Source: Herbaspirillum sp. AP02 (GTDB lineage: Bacteria > Pseudomonadota > Gammaproteobacteria > Burkholderiales > Burkholderiaceae_D). Taken from it: a stretch of 64,000 bases of DNA. Position numbers and translations under genes: made by a program. Shown one piece after another: positions 1 through 12,616 of this stretch; the first letter of the stretch is position 1, and each line of letters starts with the position of its first letter. Location of the stretch: positions 62,001-126,000 of the forward strand of contig NZ_JADWMY010000004.1 of assembly GCF_015767275.1 (NCBI RefSeq), read 5' to 3'. Under the pieces are notes generated by a model. It was not told where the DNA came from. It saw only the letters and a program-made list of their open reading frames with translations, and ran no database searches.

Positions 1-1502
1 ATCGACCACGAAGATGATCAGGTTGGCGCCCCGGCCGCTACGCACCTGGCGATGCAGGTCTTCGCGGGTGACCTGCAGGCGCTCGCCGGCCTCGCCTGCG
101 AGGGCGCCCCGCACGGCGGCGCTGCGCAGTGTAGCACCGACGGCCAGGCGGTCCGGATTGGCGTCCGGCACGGCGCGCAGGGCGCTGCCCCGGCTGGCGT
201 CGGCCACCGCGCTGCGGCGACCGCTGGCCGAGGAGGTCGAAAAGCTCGTGGTGGGCGTGACCACGCTGATCTTGCGGGCCGGACCGGCGGTGCCGATGGC
301 GAAGGTCTGCTGGGCGCCCTCGCCTTCGTTGTTCTGTTGCTCTTGCTGGTCTTGCTGCTCCTTCTGCTCCTGCTGATCCTGCGGTTCTAGCCCTTCCTGT
401 TCATCCGGGGAGGCATCGGGTGGTGCGCCTTCGCTGCCCTGTCCGCCCTGCCCCTGGCTTTCTCCCTGCGCTTGCCGCGCCTGATCGACCAGCTCATCGA
501 GCTTGTCCTGATCCATGCCGCTCTGTTCGAAAGGCTTGCGGCGACGGCGATGCGGCAGCACCAGGAGCGCGGCGGCGCGCACATCGTCGGGCGTGACGCG
601 CGCGCGGGCCTGCAAGGCGGCAATGGCGCGGGCGGTCTTGTGCATGACGATGTCGGCGCGCAGGCTGGCCACCTCGAACTCGCAGCAGAGATGGCTGATC
701 AGCTCCAGCATGGTGTCGTCCAGCGCCACGCCGGGCAGCAGGCGCTGGGCCTGGGCCACCTGGGCGCGCAGGGCATCCTGCTGGGCCTGCCACTGGATGG
801 TGAAGGCCTGCGGGTCGGCTTCGTAGGCGATGCGTCGGCGCACCACCTCGGCCCGTACCGATTTGTCGGTGGGTGCGGTCACCTCCACCATCAGGCCGAA
901 GCGGTCCAGCAGTTGCGGGCGCAGGTCGCCCTCTTCCAGGTTCATGGTGCCGATCAGGGTGAAACGGGCCGGATGGCTGACCGAGAGTCCTTCTCTCTGC
1001 ACCGCATTGACGCCCATGGCAGCCACGTCCAGCAGCACATCGACGAGGTGATCGGCCAGCAGGTTGACTTCATCGATGTAGAGGATGCCGCGATGGGCCG
1101 CCGCCAGCAGCCCCGGCTGGAAGGCGCGCTGGCCGCCCTGCAGGGCTAGCTGCAGGTCCAGCGAGCCCAGCACGCGGTCTTCGGTGGCGCCCAGGGGCAA
1201 GGTGATGAAGGGAACCTCGGCCAGCGTGGCGGTGGGTGGCTCCTGCGCGCTGCAGACCGCACAGGCCGCAGTGGGCTGGTCGGGCGCGCAGTTGAAGGCG
1301 CAACCAGGCTTGCGCAGGATGGCCGGCAGCACCTGGGTCAGGCCGCGTGCGGCGGTGCTCTTGGCGCTGCCCTTGTCGCCGCGCACCAGCACGCCGCCGA
1401 GGCCGGGATCCACCGCGCACAGCAGCAGCGCCTCTTTCAGCAGGGGCTGGCCGACGATGGCTGAAAAGGGATAACCGGGGTGGGCGTAAGTCGGGGCCGC
1501 GC

Positions 1503-1506
<4 letters not shown>
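1..1506 (-). CDS. Mg-chelatase-like ChlI/ChlD fusion subunit of cobaltochelatase (partial)
   Basis: This is the AAA+ motor subunit of a chelatase, expected to work with the CobN encoded immediately upstream to insert cobalt into a corrin ring. The window holds 502 residues. A Walker A motif GDKGSAKST lies at about residues 43-51, a four-cysteine segment at about 69-86, and a Walker B motif ending in YIDE at about 140. A linker rich in Gln, Glu and Gly follows, and then the start of a von Willebrand A domain. The window edge cuts the protein at IIFVVD, just where the MIDAS residues would begin, so the metal-ion site cannot be checked. The ATG overlaps the cobN stop as ATGA, which implies translational coupling. 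ChlI/ChlD fusions of this kind often stand in for CobS and CobT beside cobN; that use here is inferred. Confidence 0.88.
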
Positions 1507-5655
<4,149 letters not shown>

Positions 5656-5663
<8 letters not shown>

Positions 5664-5997
5664 CGCTGCGCTCCGGTTCGGGATGGACGTCACCGCTGCC
5701 CAGGCGGTGGAAGACCAGGTCGCTGACCTCGCGCCCGCCTTCGAGGTGTTCGACCACCACGCGTTCGATGGCGCTGGCGTCTTCGCAGCGGTACCAGACG
5801 CCTTCGGGATAGACCACCACCACCGGCGCCTGGGCCTTGCAGGCCACCATGCAATGGGTGCGGGTGCGCTTGACGCGCAAGTCGGGACGGGCGTCGATCT
5901 GCTCGCCCAGGACGCCGAACATGGCTTCGGCCAGGGCACCGTTCTCGGTACAGCGCGGGCCGACGCACATGAGCACGTGGCGGTGATGAGTTCTCAT
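5656..5997 (-). CDS. Thioredoxin-like [2Fe-2S] ferredoxin
   Basis: This 113-residue protein has the cysteine pattern of thioredoxin-like [2Fe-2S] ferredoxins: Cys11 and Cys16 in CVGPRC, then Cys49 and Cys53 in CMVACK. Similar small ferredoxins are commonly found next to cobN and probably deliver electrons for corrin-cobalt reduction, but that role is inferred from context. The ATG at 5997 is the first that gives a complete fold; further upstream the frame becomes low-complexity and overlaps nothing recognisable. The stop overlaps the cobN start by a few bases. It lies 62 bases downstream of cbtA on the same strand. Confidence 0.85.
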
Positions 5998-6059
5998 TGC
6001 TTCACTTTCAGAGGCGCCGCGACGCGGGGCGTCGACCCGCAGGGCTGACGCCAGGCGGT

Positions 6060-6851
6060 TCAGCCGAACCGGCGGTAGAAAAATCCGGTCAGGCCGCCCA
6101 GGGCCAGCCAGAACACGGCATTGGCCATGGCGGTGGCGCGGATGAAGGCCTGGGCCAGCTCTTCCGGGGCGGCGCTGCCATGCAGCTCGGGTTGTGGCGC
6201 GCCGACCAGGTGCGGCAGCACCAGCAGCAGCACGGCGAGAAGCTTCCACCACCAGCCGCGGCCGAAGACGAACAACCCCAGGCTGGCAGCCGTCATGACC
6301 GCCGTCATCACCCACCACAACTGGCGTGCATGCAAGGGGGCAGCCAGAGTGCCCGGCACTTCCGGCGGCAGGCCCAGCGAGGGCGCGACGAAGAACACGC
6401 CATAGCCGGCCAGGCCCCACAGCAGGCCACTGCGCCAGCTGACGCGGCGACCGCTGATGGCAAAAGCGGCCACCAGCATCAGCGCGAAGCCGACCGCCAT
6501 GCTGACATTGGCCAGCACGGTGTAGCCGGTGCGCTCGGCGCCGTCGGCCGGTTCCCAGGCGTTGGGGTCGTGTTCATGTTCATCGCCATGACTGTGGGCC
6601 GGGGTGCCGGCCGCGTGCTCATGCGCCGGAGTGGCGTCATGGTCATGGGTGGCGGAGGCGGAGGCGGAGGCGGAGGCGGAGGCAGAGGCGGAGGCGGAGG
6701 AAGCAGTCTCTTCGGCCGCTTTTTCATACTGCTCGGCCTGGAGGATGATCTTTTCGACCTGGAATTGCTGCACGCCCGACAGCAGTATGCCCGACAAGGC
6801 GCCTGCCACTACCACGGCCGACGCCATGCGCCGGAAAACGGTCCAGTTCAT
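6060..6851 (-). CDS. cbtA: Cobalt transporter subunit CbtA
   Basis: CbtA is the membrane component of the CbtAB cobalt uptake system, normally found under cobalamin riboswitch control. The 263-residue product starts with MNWTVFRRM and has about five hydrophobic segments. Between the first and second lies a hydrophilic loop that carries a run of alternating Ser and Ala followed by a His/Asp/Glu-rich stretch (nt about 6540-6710). The His-rich part is characteristic of CbtA and probably binds metal. The Ser-Ala part is encoded by a pure 6-bp tandem repeat and may vary in length between strains. The first in-frame ATG upstream (6908) was rejected because the family begins at MNW and that stretch overlaps cbtB. 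Confidence 0.93.
   Translation of the reverse strand: MNWTVFRRMASAVVVAGALSGILLSGVQQFQVEKIILQAEQYEKAAEETASSASASASASASASASATHDHDATPAHEHAAGTPAHSHGDEHEHDPNAWEPADGAERTGYTVLANVSMAVGFALMLVAAFAISGRRVSWRSGLLWGLAGYGVFFVAPSLGLPPEVPGTLAAPLHARQLWWVMTAVMTAASLGLFVFGRGWWWKLLAVLLLVLPHLVGAPQPELHGSAAPEELAQAFIRATAMANAVFWLALGGLTGFFYRRFG
6649..6705 (-). repeat. Hexanucleotide tandem repeat inside cbtA (Ser-Ala codons)
   Basis: On the plus strand this stretch is a run of GCGGAG units, with one change to GCAGAG. It encodes about eight Ser-Ala pairs in the CbtA periplasmic loop. Because the unit is 6 bp, slippage would add or remove two residues without shifting the frame. Confidence 0.85.
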
Positions 6852-6861
6852 TGCAGGCTCC

Positions 6862-7068
6862 TCAATGGCAGGGGAAGCCGGCCGAATGGCGGCCGTCGTG
6901 GGCGGCATTGTGCAACTCGACCTTGGAGGCGAAACCGGCGCCGTAGATCAGTGCCACGCCCAGCACGAGGGCCAGCAACGACGGGGCGATGCGGTCGCGC
7001 CAGGCATGGCTGCCGGTATGGGTGGAGTCGACGGTACTGCTGGCATTGAGACCGGAGGTGGAGGACAT
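6862..7068 (-). CDS. cbtB: Cobalt transporter subunit CbtB
   Basis: CbtB is the small partner of CbtA in cobalt import. The 68-residue protein has one transmembrane segment (about residues 24-44, rich in Leu, Ala and Val) and a C-terminal tail with five histidines ending in FPCH, a hallmark of the family. The start at 7068 (MSSTSGL) gives the expected family length; the longer open frame runs back into the riboswitch leader. It is the first gene after the cobalamin riboswitch and is followed 10 bases later by cbtA. Confidence 0.92.
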   Translation of the reverse strand: MSSTSGLNASSTVDSTHTGSHAWRDRIAPSLLALVLGVALIYGAGFASKVELHNAAHDGRHSAGFPCH

Positions 7069-7220
7069 GCGCTTTCCTTGGTTGGATGGATCAAACGGGG
7101 AAAGCGACACGTCGAGCGCCCATGCACGATCCGGTCGCCCATGGACGACGATGGCCAGAGCCTGATCGGAAAATGATGGAAGCTGTCCGCATGATCGCCC
7201 TCCGCGATGCATTCAAGAAT

Positions 7221-7440
7221 TTGCCACTGGCCGGTCTCCGGGCTGGCGGGATGAAGTCTCAAGATCTGAGGCTTCGCGGACAGGCGCCTTCCCATGCTCA
7301 GGCACAGTGGCGTAGTGCGTGTCCTTCCTCGCTTACCGTTGCGGGGGCAGCGCCGGCATGGGCCGCACGTGGTCGCGTGGGCCGCACCGGCTTCCCGTTT
7401 GAATCCCTGGCGCGGCTGCGCGCGGGATACCAGAAGCAAT
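7221..7440 (-). promoter_or_regulatory. Cobalamin (adenosylcobalamin) riboswitch
   Basis: Read on the minus strand, this 5' leader contains the conserved blocks of the B12 element in the right order: AACGGGAAGCCGGTGCGG, then CCCCGCAACGGTAAGCGAGG, then the B12 box region GCCACTGTGCC, then GGGAAGGCGCC and GCGAAGCCTCAGATC, and a closing block AGCCCGGAGACCGGCC. It lies about 150 bases upstream of cbtB. The element is expected to shut off cobalt uptake and chelatase genes when cobalamin is plentiful. The gap from 7069 to 7489 holds nothing else that I can identify. Confidence 0.93.
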
Positions 7441-7489
7441 GCTAAGGGGCGAAGTATAAAGGCGGGGGCCCGGTTGGGCAACACGGCGC

Positions 7490-8161
7490 TCAACGGACCG
7501 GTTCGGCCGCCGGGTCCGGCAAGGCGGCCAGTTTGTAGTAGAGATGGAGGTCGCCTCCCATTCCGGAAGGAATGCGCGCCACGTAGACCGACCTGAGCTG
7601 CTTGCCGCCTCGTTCGCCGTGCACTTCCATCAGGCAGAGGTAGCGCTGACTGAGATAGGTCAACAGGGCGAAGAAAGCTTCATGCGGCCGTTGCAGGGTG
7701 GTCGGGACCTCTGCACCCAGGGCAATGGCGCGGCCGATGTAGCCGCGATGAGAATTGACAAACAGATAATCACCGGCGCCCGGGTTGCCGCTGGCATAGC
7801 CGATGCGCCAGCGCTGATTGTCGCCATCGGGAAGATACAGCCGATAGGGCGACAGCGGGCCTTGCTCCAGCACCTGTACCCGCCCGGCCACCGGCTCGAT
7901 ACCGACCTGGCTGTGGCCAACGCGGTCGGCAAGCAGGCAGGCGTCCAGCACCACGGCGGGCAAGGGTTGGGCCGCCGGACAAGCCGCCAGACAGATCAGC
8001 AGCAAGGCCAGTGGCACGGAACGCCGCAGCGGTACGCACCAGTAACAGACAGTGGTAAGGCAGCGGGTCAAGAACTGGCTCCAAGATCGTACAACAGGAC
8101 GGCACTGGCACAACCAGCCCCGGACTCGCCTCCATCGTTGCAGAAGTGAATTTTCTTTCAT
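7490..8161 (-). CDS. Hypothetical protein with lipobox-like signal
   Basis: I do not recognise this 223-residue protein. After a basic, Cys- and Trp-containing N-terminal stretch it has a hydrophobic segment ending in LICLAAC, which fits a lipoprotein signal with Cys at about residue 61, although the n-region would be unusually long. The rest is soluble and contains motifs such as YLPDGDNQRW and VNSHRGYIGRA. The true start could lie closer to the hydrophobic segment, but I see no ATG or GTG there. A perfect 9-bp inverted repeat surrounds the ATG at 8161. The gene follows another unrecognised gene at 8218-8958 after a 56-base gap and may be co-transcribed with it. Confidence 0.6.
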   Translation of the reverse strand: MKENSLLQRWRRVRGWLCQCRPVVRSWSQFLTRCLTTVCYWCVPLRRSVPLALLLICLAACPAAQPLPAVVLDACLLADRVGHSQVGIEPVAGRVQVLEQGPLSPYRLYLPDGDNQRWRIGYASGNPGAGDYLFVNSHRGYIGRAIALGAEVPTTLQRPHEAFFALLTYLSQRYLCLMEVHGERGGKQLRSVYVARIPSGMGGDLHLYYKLAALPDPAAEPVR

Positions 8162-8173
8162 ATCAGAAAATTC
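8148..8173. promoter_or_regulatory. Inverted repeat overlapping a start codon
   Basis: The arms GAATTTTCT (8148-8156) and AGAAAATTC (8165-8173) are perfectly complementary and separated by 8 bases. The predicted ATG of the 7490-8161 gene falls in the loop. It could be a DNA-binding site or an RNA hairpin that affects initiation. Confidence 0.55.
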
Positions 8174-8217
8174 TGAATGAACATGAAGAAAGCTTGGCGG
8201 CGCCAGAAAAACCGCAC

Positions 8218-8958
8218 CTAACGCCCCGGCCCCGATTCCTGGACGATGGTCTCAAATAGCTTGAGGGCCACGAAATGCCATTGCGCCGACTCGACGTCAT
8301 AGAGCGCGACCTGATTGACAGGCAGCCCTGGCCGGGCCGTGCCGGGGATGCGCTGGATGGCCTGCAGCGCCTGCCGATGGCGCTCGGCATCACTGGCGGC
8401 CAGCATGCGTGCATGAGATTCGGCATGGGCGTACAGCCCGGCCTGCTCCCACAGTCGCTCATGGCTTTCCAGAACCGGGAGCTCGATGCGCAGATGGATG
8501 GCGTCGATCAGCCGCGAGATCGGGGCGCTATGGGCCGACGACAGGCGCAGCAGGCCGCCGTCGCGGCGCACCACCAACTGACCGTCGTGGGCGCCCCAGG
8601 CAACGTGCAGACAGTAGGGCAAGCGCTCGGGCTGGTAGATGAGAAGCTCGTCAGGCGTGAAGGCAGAGGCCGCCAGGACATCGTAGCGCTCGGGGGCCAG
8701 CGCGTGCCAGGCGGCGTCAAGGCAGGCCTCGAAGGGGGAAAGGTAGACCACCATGGCGTTGGTGCCGGGGCCACTTTCACTGTCGCGGGTTCGTTCACAC
8801 ATCACCTGGCACAGGCCGTCGGCACTGACGAGGCCGGTTGCGCGCACCAGCACGTAAAGCGGCGTGAGCGTCTGCAGCATGTGCCGACGCGCAATGCGGC
8901 GACGGCCGGGGTGGCCCGGATAACCGGGGGCGGTGGGAATCTGGTAGTCATCGGACAC
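8218..8958 (-). CDS. Hypothetical protein
   Basis: I do not recognise this 246-residue protein. It is soluble, with no signal peptide or membrane segment, and is rich in Leu, Ala, Arg and Asp. I chose the GTG at 8958 because AGAGGAG lies 9 bases upstream of it. A later ATG at 8880 (MLQTLTPLY) is a possible alternative; the ATG at 9081 has no ribosome-binding site. The neighbour downstream is the putative lipoprotein at 7490-8161 on the same strand. Function is unknown. Confidence 0.6.
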   Translation of the reverse strand: MSDDYQIPTAPGYPGHPGRRRIARRHMLQTLTPLYVLVRATGLVSADGLCQVMCERTRDSESGPGTNAMVVYLSPFEACLDAAWHALAPERYDVLAASAFTPDELLIYQPERLPYCLHVAWGAHDGQLVVRRDGGLLRLSSAHSAPISRLIDAIHLRIELPVLESHERLWEQAGLYAHAESHARMLAASDAERHRQALQAIQRIPGTARPGLPVNQVALYDVESAQWHFVALKLFETIVQESGPGR

Positions 8959-9268
8959 TGGCGTGCACTCCTCTGTGGAAACGCGGGAATGGTCAGCCTG
9001 AAACTCCTGATGGAGACAGGTGGCAGGTGCCACCCCGGGACCCTGACCCGCTCTGCCCCATCCGTCCGAACCTGCTGCCAAAACGGCATGTTTTCACAGT
9101 TGTAAAGCGCTTGACATGGGAATTGTCTGAATGAAGCAAGGTTTCGATGCAAGTCGGCCGAGCCGGCTGATTCAAAAATGACCATCGCAAACTGCATGAG
9201 CATGCAAGTCGTGATATTTCGTTTCAGTTTGAAATGAACATAACTGCACTTCCATGCTGCTTCGGACG
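8959..9268. other. Intergenic region with small palindromes
   Basis: No convincing gene lies here. The region contains TGCATG-AG-CATGCA (9193-9206) and TTTCA-GTT-TGAAA (9222-9234), both short perfect inverted repeats, and is more AT-rich than its surroundings. It is the upstream region of the unknown gene starting at 8958, so these may be operator sites. Confidence 0.4.
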
Positions 9269-9304
9269 AAAAAAAAGCAGGCGCCACCCATCGGTGGCAC
9301 CTGC
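9269..9304 (-). terminator. Rho-independent terminator
   Basis: On the minus strand GCAGGTGCCACC pairs with GGTGGCGCCTGC with a single mismatch, and is followed by eight T residues. It ends transcription of the small proline-rich genes at 9338-9830. Confidence 0.85.
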
Positions 9305-9337
9305 ATTGCATTGCGGTCAGTGTTGCCGGTCCCGGCT

Positions 9338-9484
9338 TTACATCCGTATCGGCTGATCGGACGGGCGCGGGTTCAGCGGGGGATCTTCCACCGGAACCGG
9401 ATCGTCATCCGGCAGCTCCGGCGGCGGCAGGTGCGGGTCATGCGCGGGCGGGGTTTCCTGGGGCGTGTGCAGGGCTATAGTCAA
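9338..9484 (-). CDS. Small proline-rich protein
   Basis: This 48-residue product begins at a TTG codon (9484) that has a perfect AGGAGG sequence 5 bases upstream. It is rich in Pro and Asp, with segments such as HTPQETPP and DPPLNPRPSDQP. It resembles the C-terminal part of its upstream neighbour (PQDTPP, PLDP), so the two look like paralogues. There is no signal peptide and no recognised family. A strong terminator follows directly. The evidence is the ribosome-binding site, the position and the similarity to the neighbour. Confidence 0.5.
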   Translation of the reverse strand: MTIALHTPQETPPAHDPHLPPPELPDDDPVPVEDPPLNPRPSDQPIRM

Positions 9485-9518
9485 ACGGGCCTCCTGGTCG
9501 ATGTCGATTCCTCGCGGC

Positions 9519-9830
9519 TCAGGGCTGCGAAGAGGTAGTGGGATTCTGGTGGGGAATCGGGTCTTGCGGCGGGGTCGGGTCCAGTGGCGGTACTTCCACG
9601 GGTGGGGTGTCCTGGGGCTTGTGCATGTGACTCTCCTTGGGAAAAGCGGGGGACGGTGCAGCGGTGGGCGCGGGATGTTCCGGCACGACGCCATCATCGG
9701 CATTGGCCCACGGATCCTCGGTACCGTCGGGTTCGACCTCCCCCGACCTATCGGGGACAGGCTGCACCTTCGTGGTTTCAGGATCGGCGCTGACCACGCT
9801 GCCGGGCTGCCGGCGATAAGACTGTTCCAT
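9519..9830 (-). CDS. Proline/acid-rich small protein with an internal start
   Basis: This 103-residue frame starts at an ATG (9830) with AAGGAGG 5 bases upstream. A second in-frame ATG at 9626 (MHKPQDTPP) has its own AAGGAGA 6 bases upstream, so a 35-residue form may also be made. The product is disordered-looking: rich in Pro, Asp, Glu and Thr, with no membrane segment. The last 35 residues resemble the separate 48-residue protein encoded just downstream. The function is unknown. Confidence 0.55.
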   Translation of the reverse strand: MEQSYRRQPGSVVSADPETTKVQPVPDRSGEVEPDGTEDPWANADDGVVPEHPAPTAAPSPAFPKESHMHKPQDTPPVEVPPLDPTPPQDPIPHQNPTTSSQP

Positions 9831-9941
9831 GTGATCCTCCTTGCCAGGCTGGACTGGAATGCTTCATCTTACGAAGCCCACGACCCGCCCTCAACCAGAC
9901 ATCGGCCGATTTGACTGTAGGAAGGAAGGAAAGCCCCCCGA

Positions 9942-9980
9942 CAAAAAGAAAGGCCACCGCCTCCGGAGAGGACGGTGGCC
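9942..9980 (-). terminator. Rho-independent terminator of pgm
   Basis: On the minus strand GGCCACCG pairs with CGGTGGCC across a short loop, and TTTCTTTTTGT follows. It lies 39 bases past the pgm stop codon. Confidence 0.85.
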
Positions 9981-10018
9981 CTGGCTTGTCGCCACAGCGC
10001 TGTCGCTACGCAGCCCGC

Positions 10019-11668
10019 TCAAGCTCCCTTGAGCGCTCGGCTGACGATTTCCTGGGCTTCGGCAAAGATCTTGTCCAGGTGAGCCTGGTCGCGGAAGCTT
10101 TCGCCGTAGATCTTGTAGATGTTCTCGGTGCCGGATGGACGGGCGGCAAACCAGCCATTGTCGGTGACGATCTTCAAGCCACCGAAGGCCTTGCCGTTGG
10201 CCGGGGCGGTCGTCATCACTTCTCTGATCGGTTCGCCAGCCAGCTCGGTGGAGCTGACATCGGCGGGCGACAGGCGTGACAGGCGCGCCTTTTGCTCGGG
10301 CGTGGCGGCGGCCTCCTTGCGACCGTTCAGTGGCGCGCCCAACCGACGGGTCAGGTCAGCGTAGATCTGGCCCGGATCGTTGCCGGTGCGGGCCGTCATC
10401 TCGGCGGCCAGCAAGGCGGCGGTCATGCCGTCCTTGTCGGTGCTCCAGGGCTGGCCGTCGAAGCGCACGAAGGAGGCACCGGCGCTTTCCTCGCAGCCGA
10501 AGGCCAGGCTGCCGTCATACAGCCCGTCCACGAACCACTTGAAGCCCACCGGCATTTCCAGCAGCTTGCGTCCCAGGTGAGCGGCCACGCGGTTGATCAT
10601 CTGGCTGGACACCAGGGTCTTGCCGACGGCAGCATCGGCGCGCCATGCCGGGCGGTGGCGGAACAGGTAGTACACCGCCACCGAGAGGTAGTCGTTGGCC
10701 GGTAGCAGGCCCGTACTTTTGGCGACGATGCCATGACGGTCATGGTCGGTATCGCAGGCCATGGCGACGTCGAAGCGATCCTTCAAGGCAATCAGTTCGC
10801 TCATGGCGTAGGGCGAGGACGGATCCATGCGGATTTGCGCATCCCAGTCCAGCGGCACGAAGCGGAAACTGGCATCGACATCGGTGTTGACCACTTCCAG
10901 GTTGAGCTTGTAGCGGTCGGCGATGGCCGACCAGTAATGCAGGCCGGCGCCGCCCAGCGGATCGACGCCGATCTTGACGTTGGCGCCGGCAATGGCGGCC
11001 AGGTCGATGATGTTGGGCAAGTCGCTGACGTAGTGGTCGAGGTAGTCGTAGCGGCGCGTGGTGTCGGCCTTCAGGGCCTTTTCGAAGCTGACGCGCTGCA
11101 CGCCCTTGAGCTGCTGTTCCAGATAGGCATTGGCACGCTTTTCAATCCAGCCGGTGACATCGGAGTCGGACGGGCCACCGTTGGGCATGTTGTACTTGAA
11201 GCCGCCATTGTCGGGTGGATTGTGGGACGGCGTGACCACGATGCCGTCGGCCAGCTTGTCGCGATGCACGCGGTTGTGCGTGAGGATGGCATGCGAGACC
11301 GCCGGGGTGGGCGCGTAGGGGCTGCCTTCGGCCAGCATGGTCACCACCTCATTGGCGGCCAGCACCTCCAGGGCGCTGTGCCAGGCCGGTTCGGACAGGG
11401 CATGGGTATCGATGCCGAGGAACAGCGGCCCCTTGAAGCCCTGCTCCTTGCGGTAGTCGCAGATGGCCTGGGTGATGGCCAGCACGTGCCACTCGTTGAA
11501 GCTGTGGGCATTGGCGTTGCCACGGTGGCCGGAAGTGCCGAAGGCAACCCGGTGGGTCGGCACGGACACGTCCGGGCGCAGGCTGTAATAGTTCGACAGC
11601 AGCACCGGCAGGTTGACCAGGGTAGAAGGAGCGGCACGTTTGCCGGCGAGGGGATTGACGCTACTCAT
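10019..11668 (-). CDS. pgm: Phosphoglucomutase (alpha-D-glucose specific)
   Basis: Pgm interconverts glucose 1-phosphate and glucose 6-phosphate in the cytoplasm. The 549-residue protein is close to the 546 residues of the E. coli enzyme and shares its sequence along the whole length. The phosphoserine loop TPSHNP places the catalytic Ser at about residue 148, GTSGHRG lies at 44-50, the metal-binding motif reads DTDHDRHG, and the C-terminal phosphate-binding region contains RPSGTENIYK. It is monocistronic, with its own terminator. galU, which uses the glucose 1-phosphate product, lies about 1.5 kb away on the opposite strand. Confidence 0.97.
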   Translation of the reverse strand: MSSVNPLAGKRAAPSTLVNLPVLLSNYYSLRPDVSVPTHRVAFGTSGHRGNANAHSFNEWHVLAITQAICDYRKEQGFKGPLFLGIDTHALSEPAWHSALEVLAANEVVTMLAEGSPYAPTPAVSHAILTHNRVHRDKLADGIVVTPSHNPPDNGGFKYNMPNGGPSDSDVTGWIEKRANAYLEQQLKGVQRVSFEKALKADTTRRYDYLDHYVSDLPNIIDLAAIAGANVKIGVDPLGGAGLHYWSAIADRYKLNLEVVNTDVDASFRFVPLDWDAQIRMDPSSPYAMSELIALKDRFDVAMACDTDHDRHGIVAKSTGLLPANDYLSVAVYYLFRHRPAWRADAAVGKTLVSSQMINRVAAHLGRKLLEMPVGFKWFVDGLYDGSLAFGCEESAGASFVRFDGQPWSTDKDGMTAALLAAEMTARTGNDPGQIYADLTRRLGAPLNGRKEAAATPEQKARLSRLSPADVSSTELAGEPIREVMTTAPANGKAFGGLKIVTDNGWFAARPSGTENIYKIYGESFRDQAHLDKIFAEAQEIVSRALKGA

Positions 11669-11980
11669 GGTGTCTTTTATGGATGGATAGCAGTAGAAAC
11701 AGGGGAACGCGGGAGGAACGCAAGACCGCAGTGCCAGTCCGCGAAACTTATTCTTTTTTCAACATCACGAGCATTGTAACGCTTCGCTGCCGCATTGCAG
11801 CATTTCCGCGCACGTCGCTGCGACGATTTGATCAATGCACCGACTGATACAGGATCATTCCAGAATGATGCCCGGAAACAACGCAAAATGCGCCCGGGCG
11901 GAGCCACGGACGCATTCGCTGACGGCGTAAGGCCGGCGAGCTGAAGGCAGACATCACATCCGCCCTGCCCGCCCACCCCG
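11669..11980. other. Intergenic region, nothing identified
   Basis: This 312-base gap separates pgm from the small membrane protein gene, both on the minus strand. It should contain the pgm promoter. I see no ORF with a ribosome-binding site and no clear hairpin. Confidence 0.5.
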
Positions 11981-12232
11981 TCAGGCTCGCCGGAAGGCGC
12001 GTACGATCACCAGCAATACGATCGCACCCAGGGTCGCGGTGATGATCGAAGCCAGGATGCCACCGCCCACGGCGATGCCCAGCAGACCGGCCAACCAGCC
12101 ACCGATGACGGCGCCGACGATGCCGATCAGGATGTCAGCCAGCAGACCGAAGCCACCTCCCTTGACCAGCACACCGGCCAGCCAGCCAGCCACAGCACCA
12201 ATGATCAGCCATGCGATGAGTCCGTGTTCCAT
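11981..12232 (-). CDS. GlsB/YeaQ/YmgE family membrane protein
   Basis: This 83-residue, very hydrophobic, Gly-rich protein belongs to the GlsB/YeaQ/YmgE (transglycosylase-associated) family of stress-induced inner-membrane proteins. It has three membrane segments and the family pattern LIIGAVAGWLAG and GIVGAVIGGWLAG. The start at 12232 (MEHGLIAW) has an AAGGGA element upstream and matches family length; the longer open frame is basic and unlike the family. The biochemical function of the family is unknown. The gene stands alone. Confidence 0.9.
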   Translation of the reverse strand: MEHGLIAWLIIGAVAGWLAGVLVKGGGFGLLADILIGIVGAVIGGWLAGLLGIAVGGGILASIITATLGAIVLLVIVRAFRRA

Positions 12233-12598
12233 GATGTTCCCTTTCCTAGCGTTCTGTCTTTCTTGGGTTGGTTGCGGAGTGCGCCGGCCCGCAGGCCCTT
12301 GGCAACGCTCCCTCCTCTTCTCTGCAGGCGCTCGGCGCAACAGATGAGGTCATCTTAGGAACATCGATTGCCGCCAGGTATCGGACAGCGGCCCATTTCC
12401 TTGTAGGACAAGTCCGGCCAGGGCAGGCTGTCCGCAGTCCTGCCGACGGATCCTCGGCGTGGCTCCTCCTGTTTTCCTACATGGCAAAAGGCGGCACTCC
12501 TATAGAGAGGAAGCGCGAGTTTTTTTAAGCTTGCCTCGCAAGGGAGCAGTGCAACATGCGACCCGCTGCCAGCCCCCGACCTTTTACGTTGAACAACG
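12233..12598. other. Intergenic region between divergent genes
   Basis: About 366 bases between the divergent GlsB-like gene and the hypothetical gene at 12617. No conserved element or hairpin was recognised. Confidence 0.4.
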
Positions 12599-12616
12599 AT
12601 GACAAGAGCCGCCATC

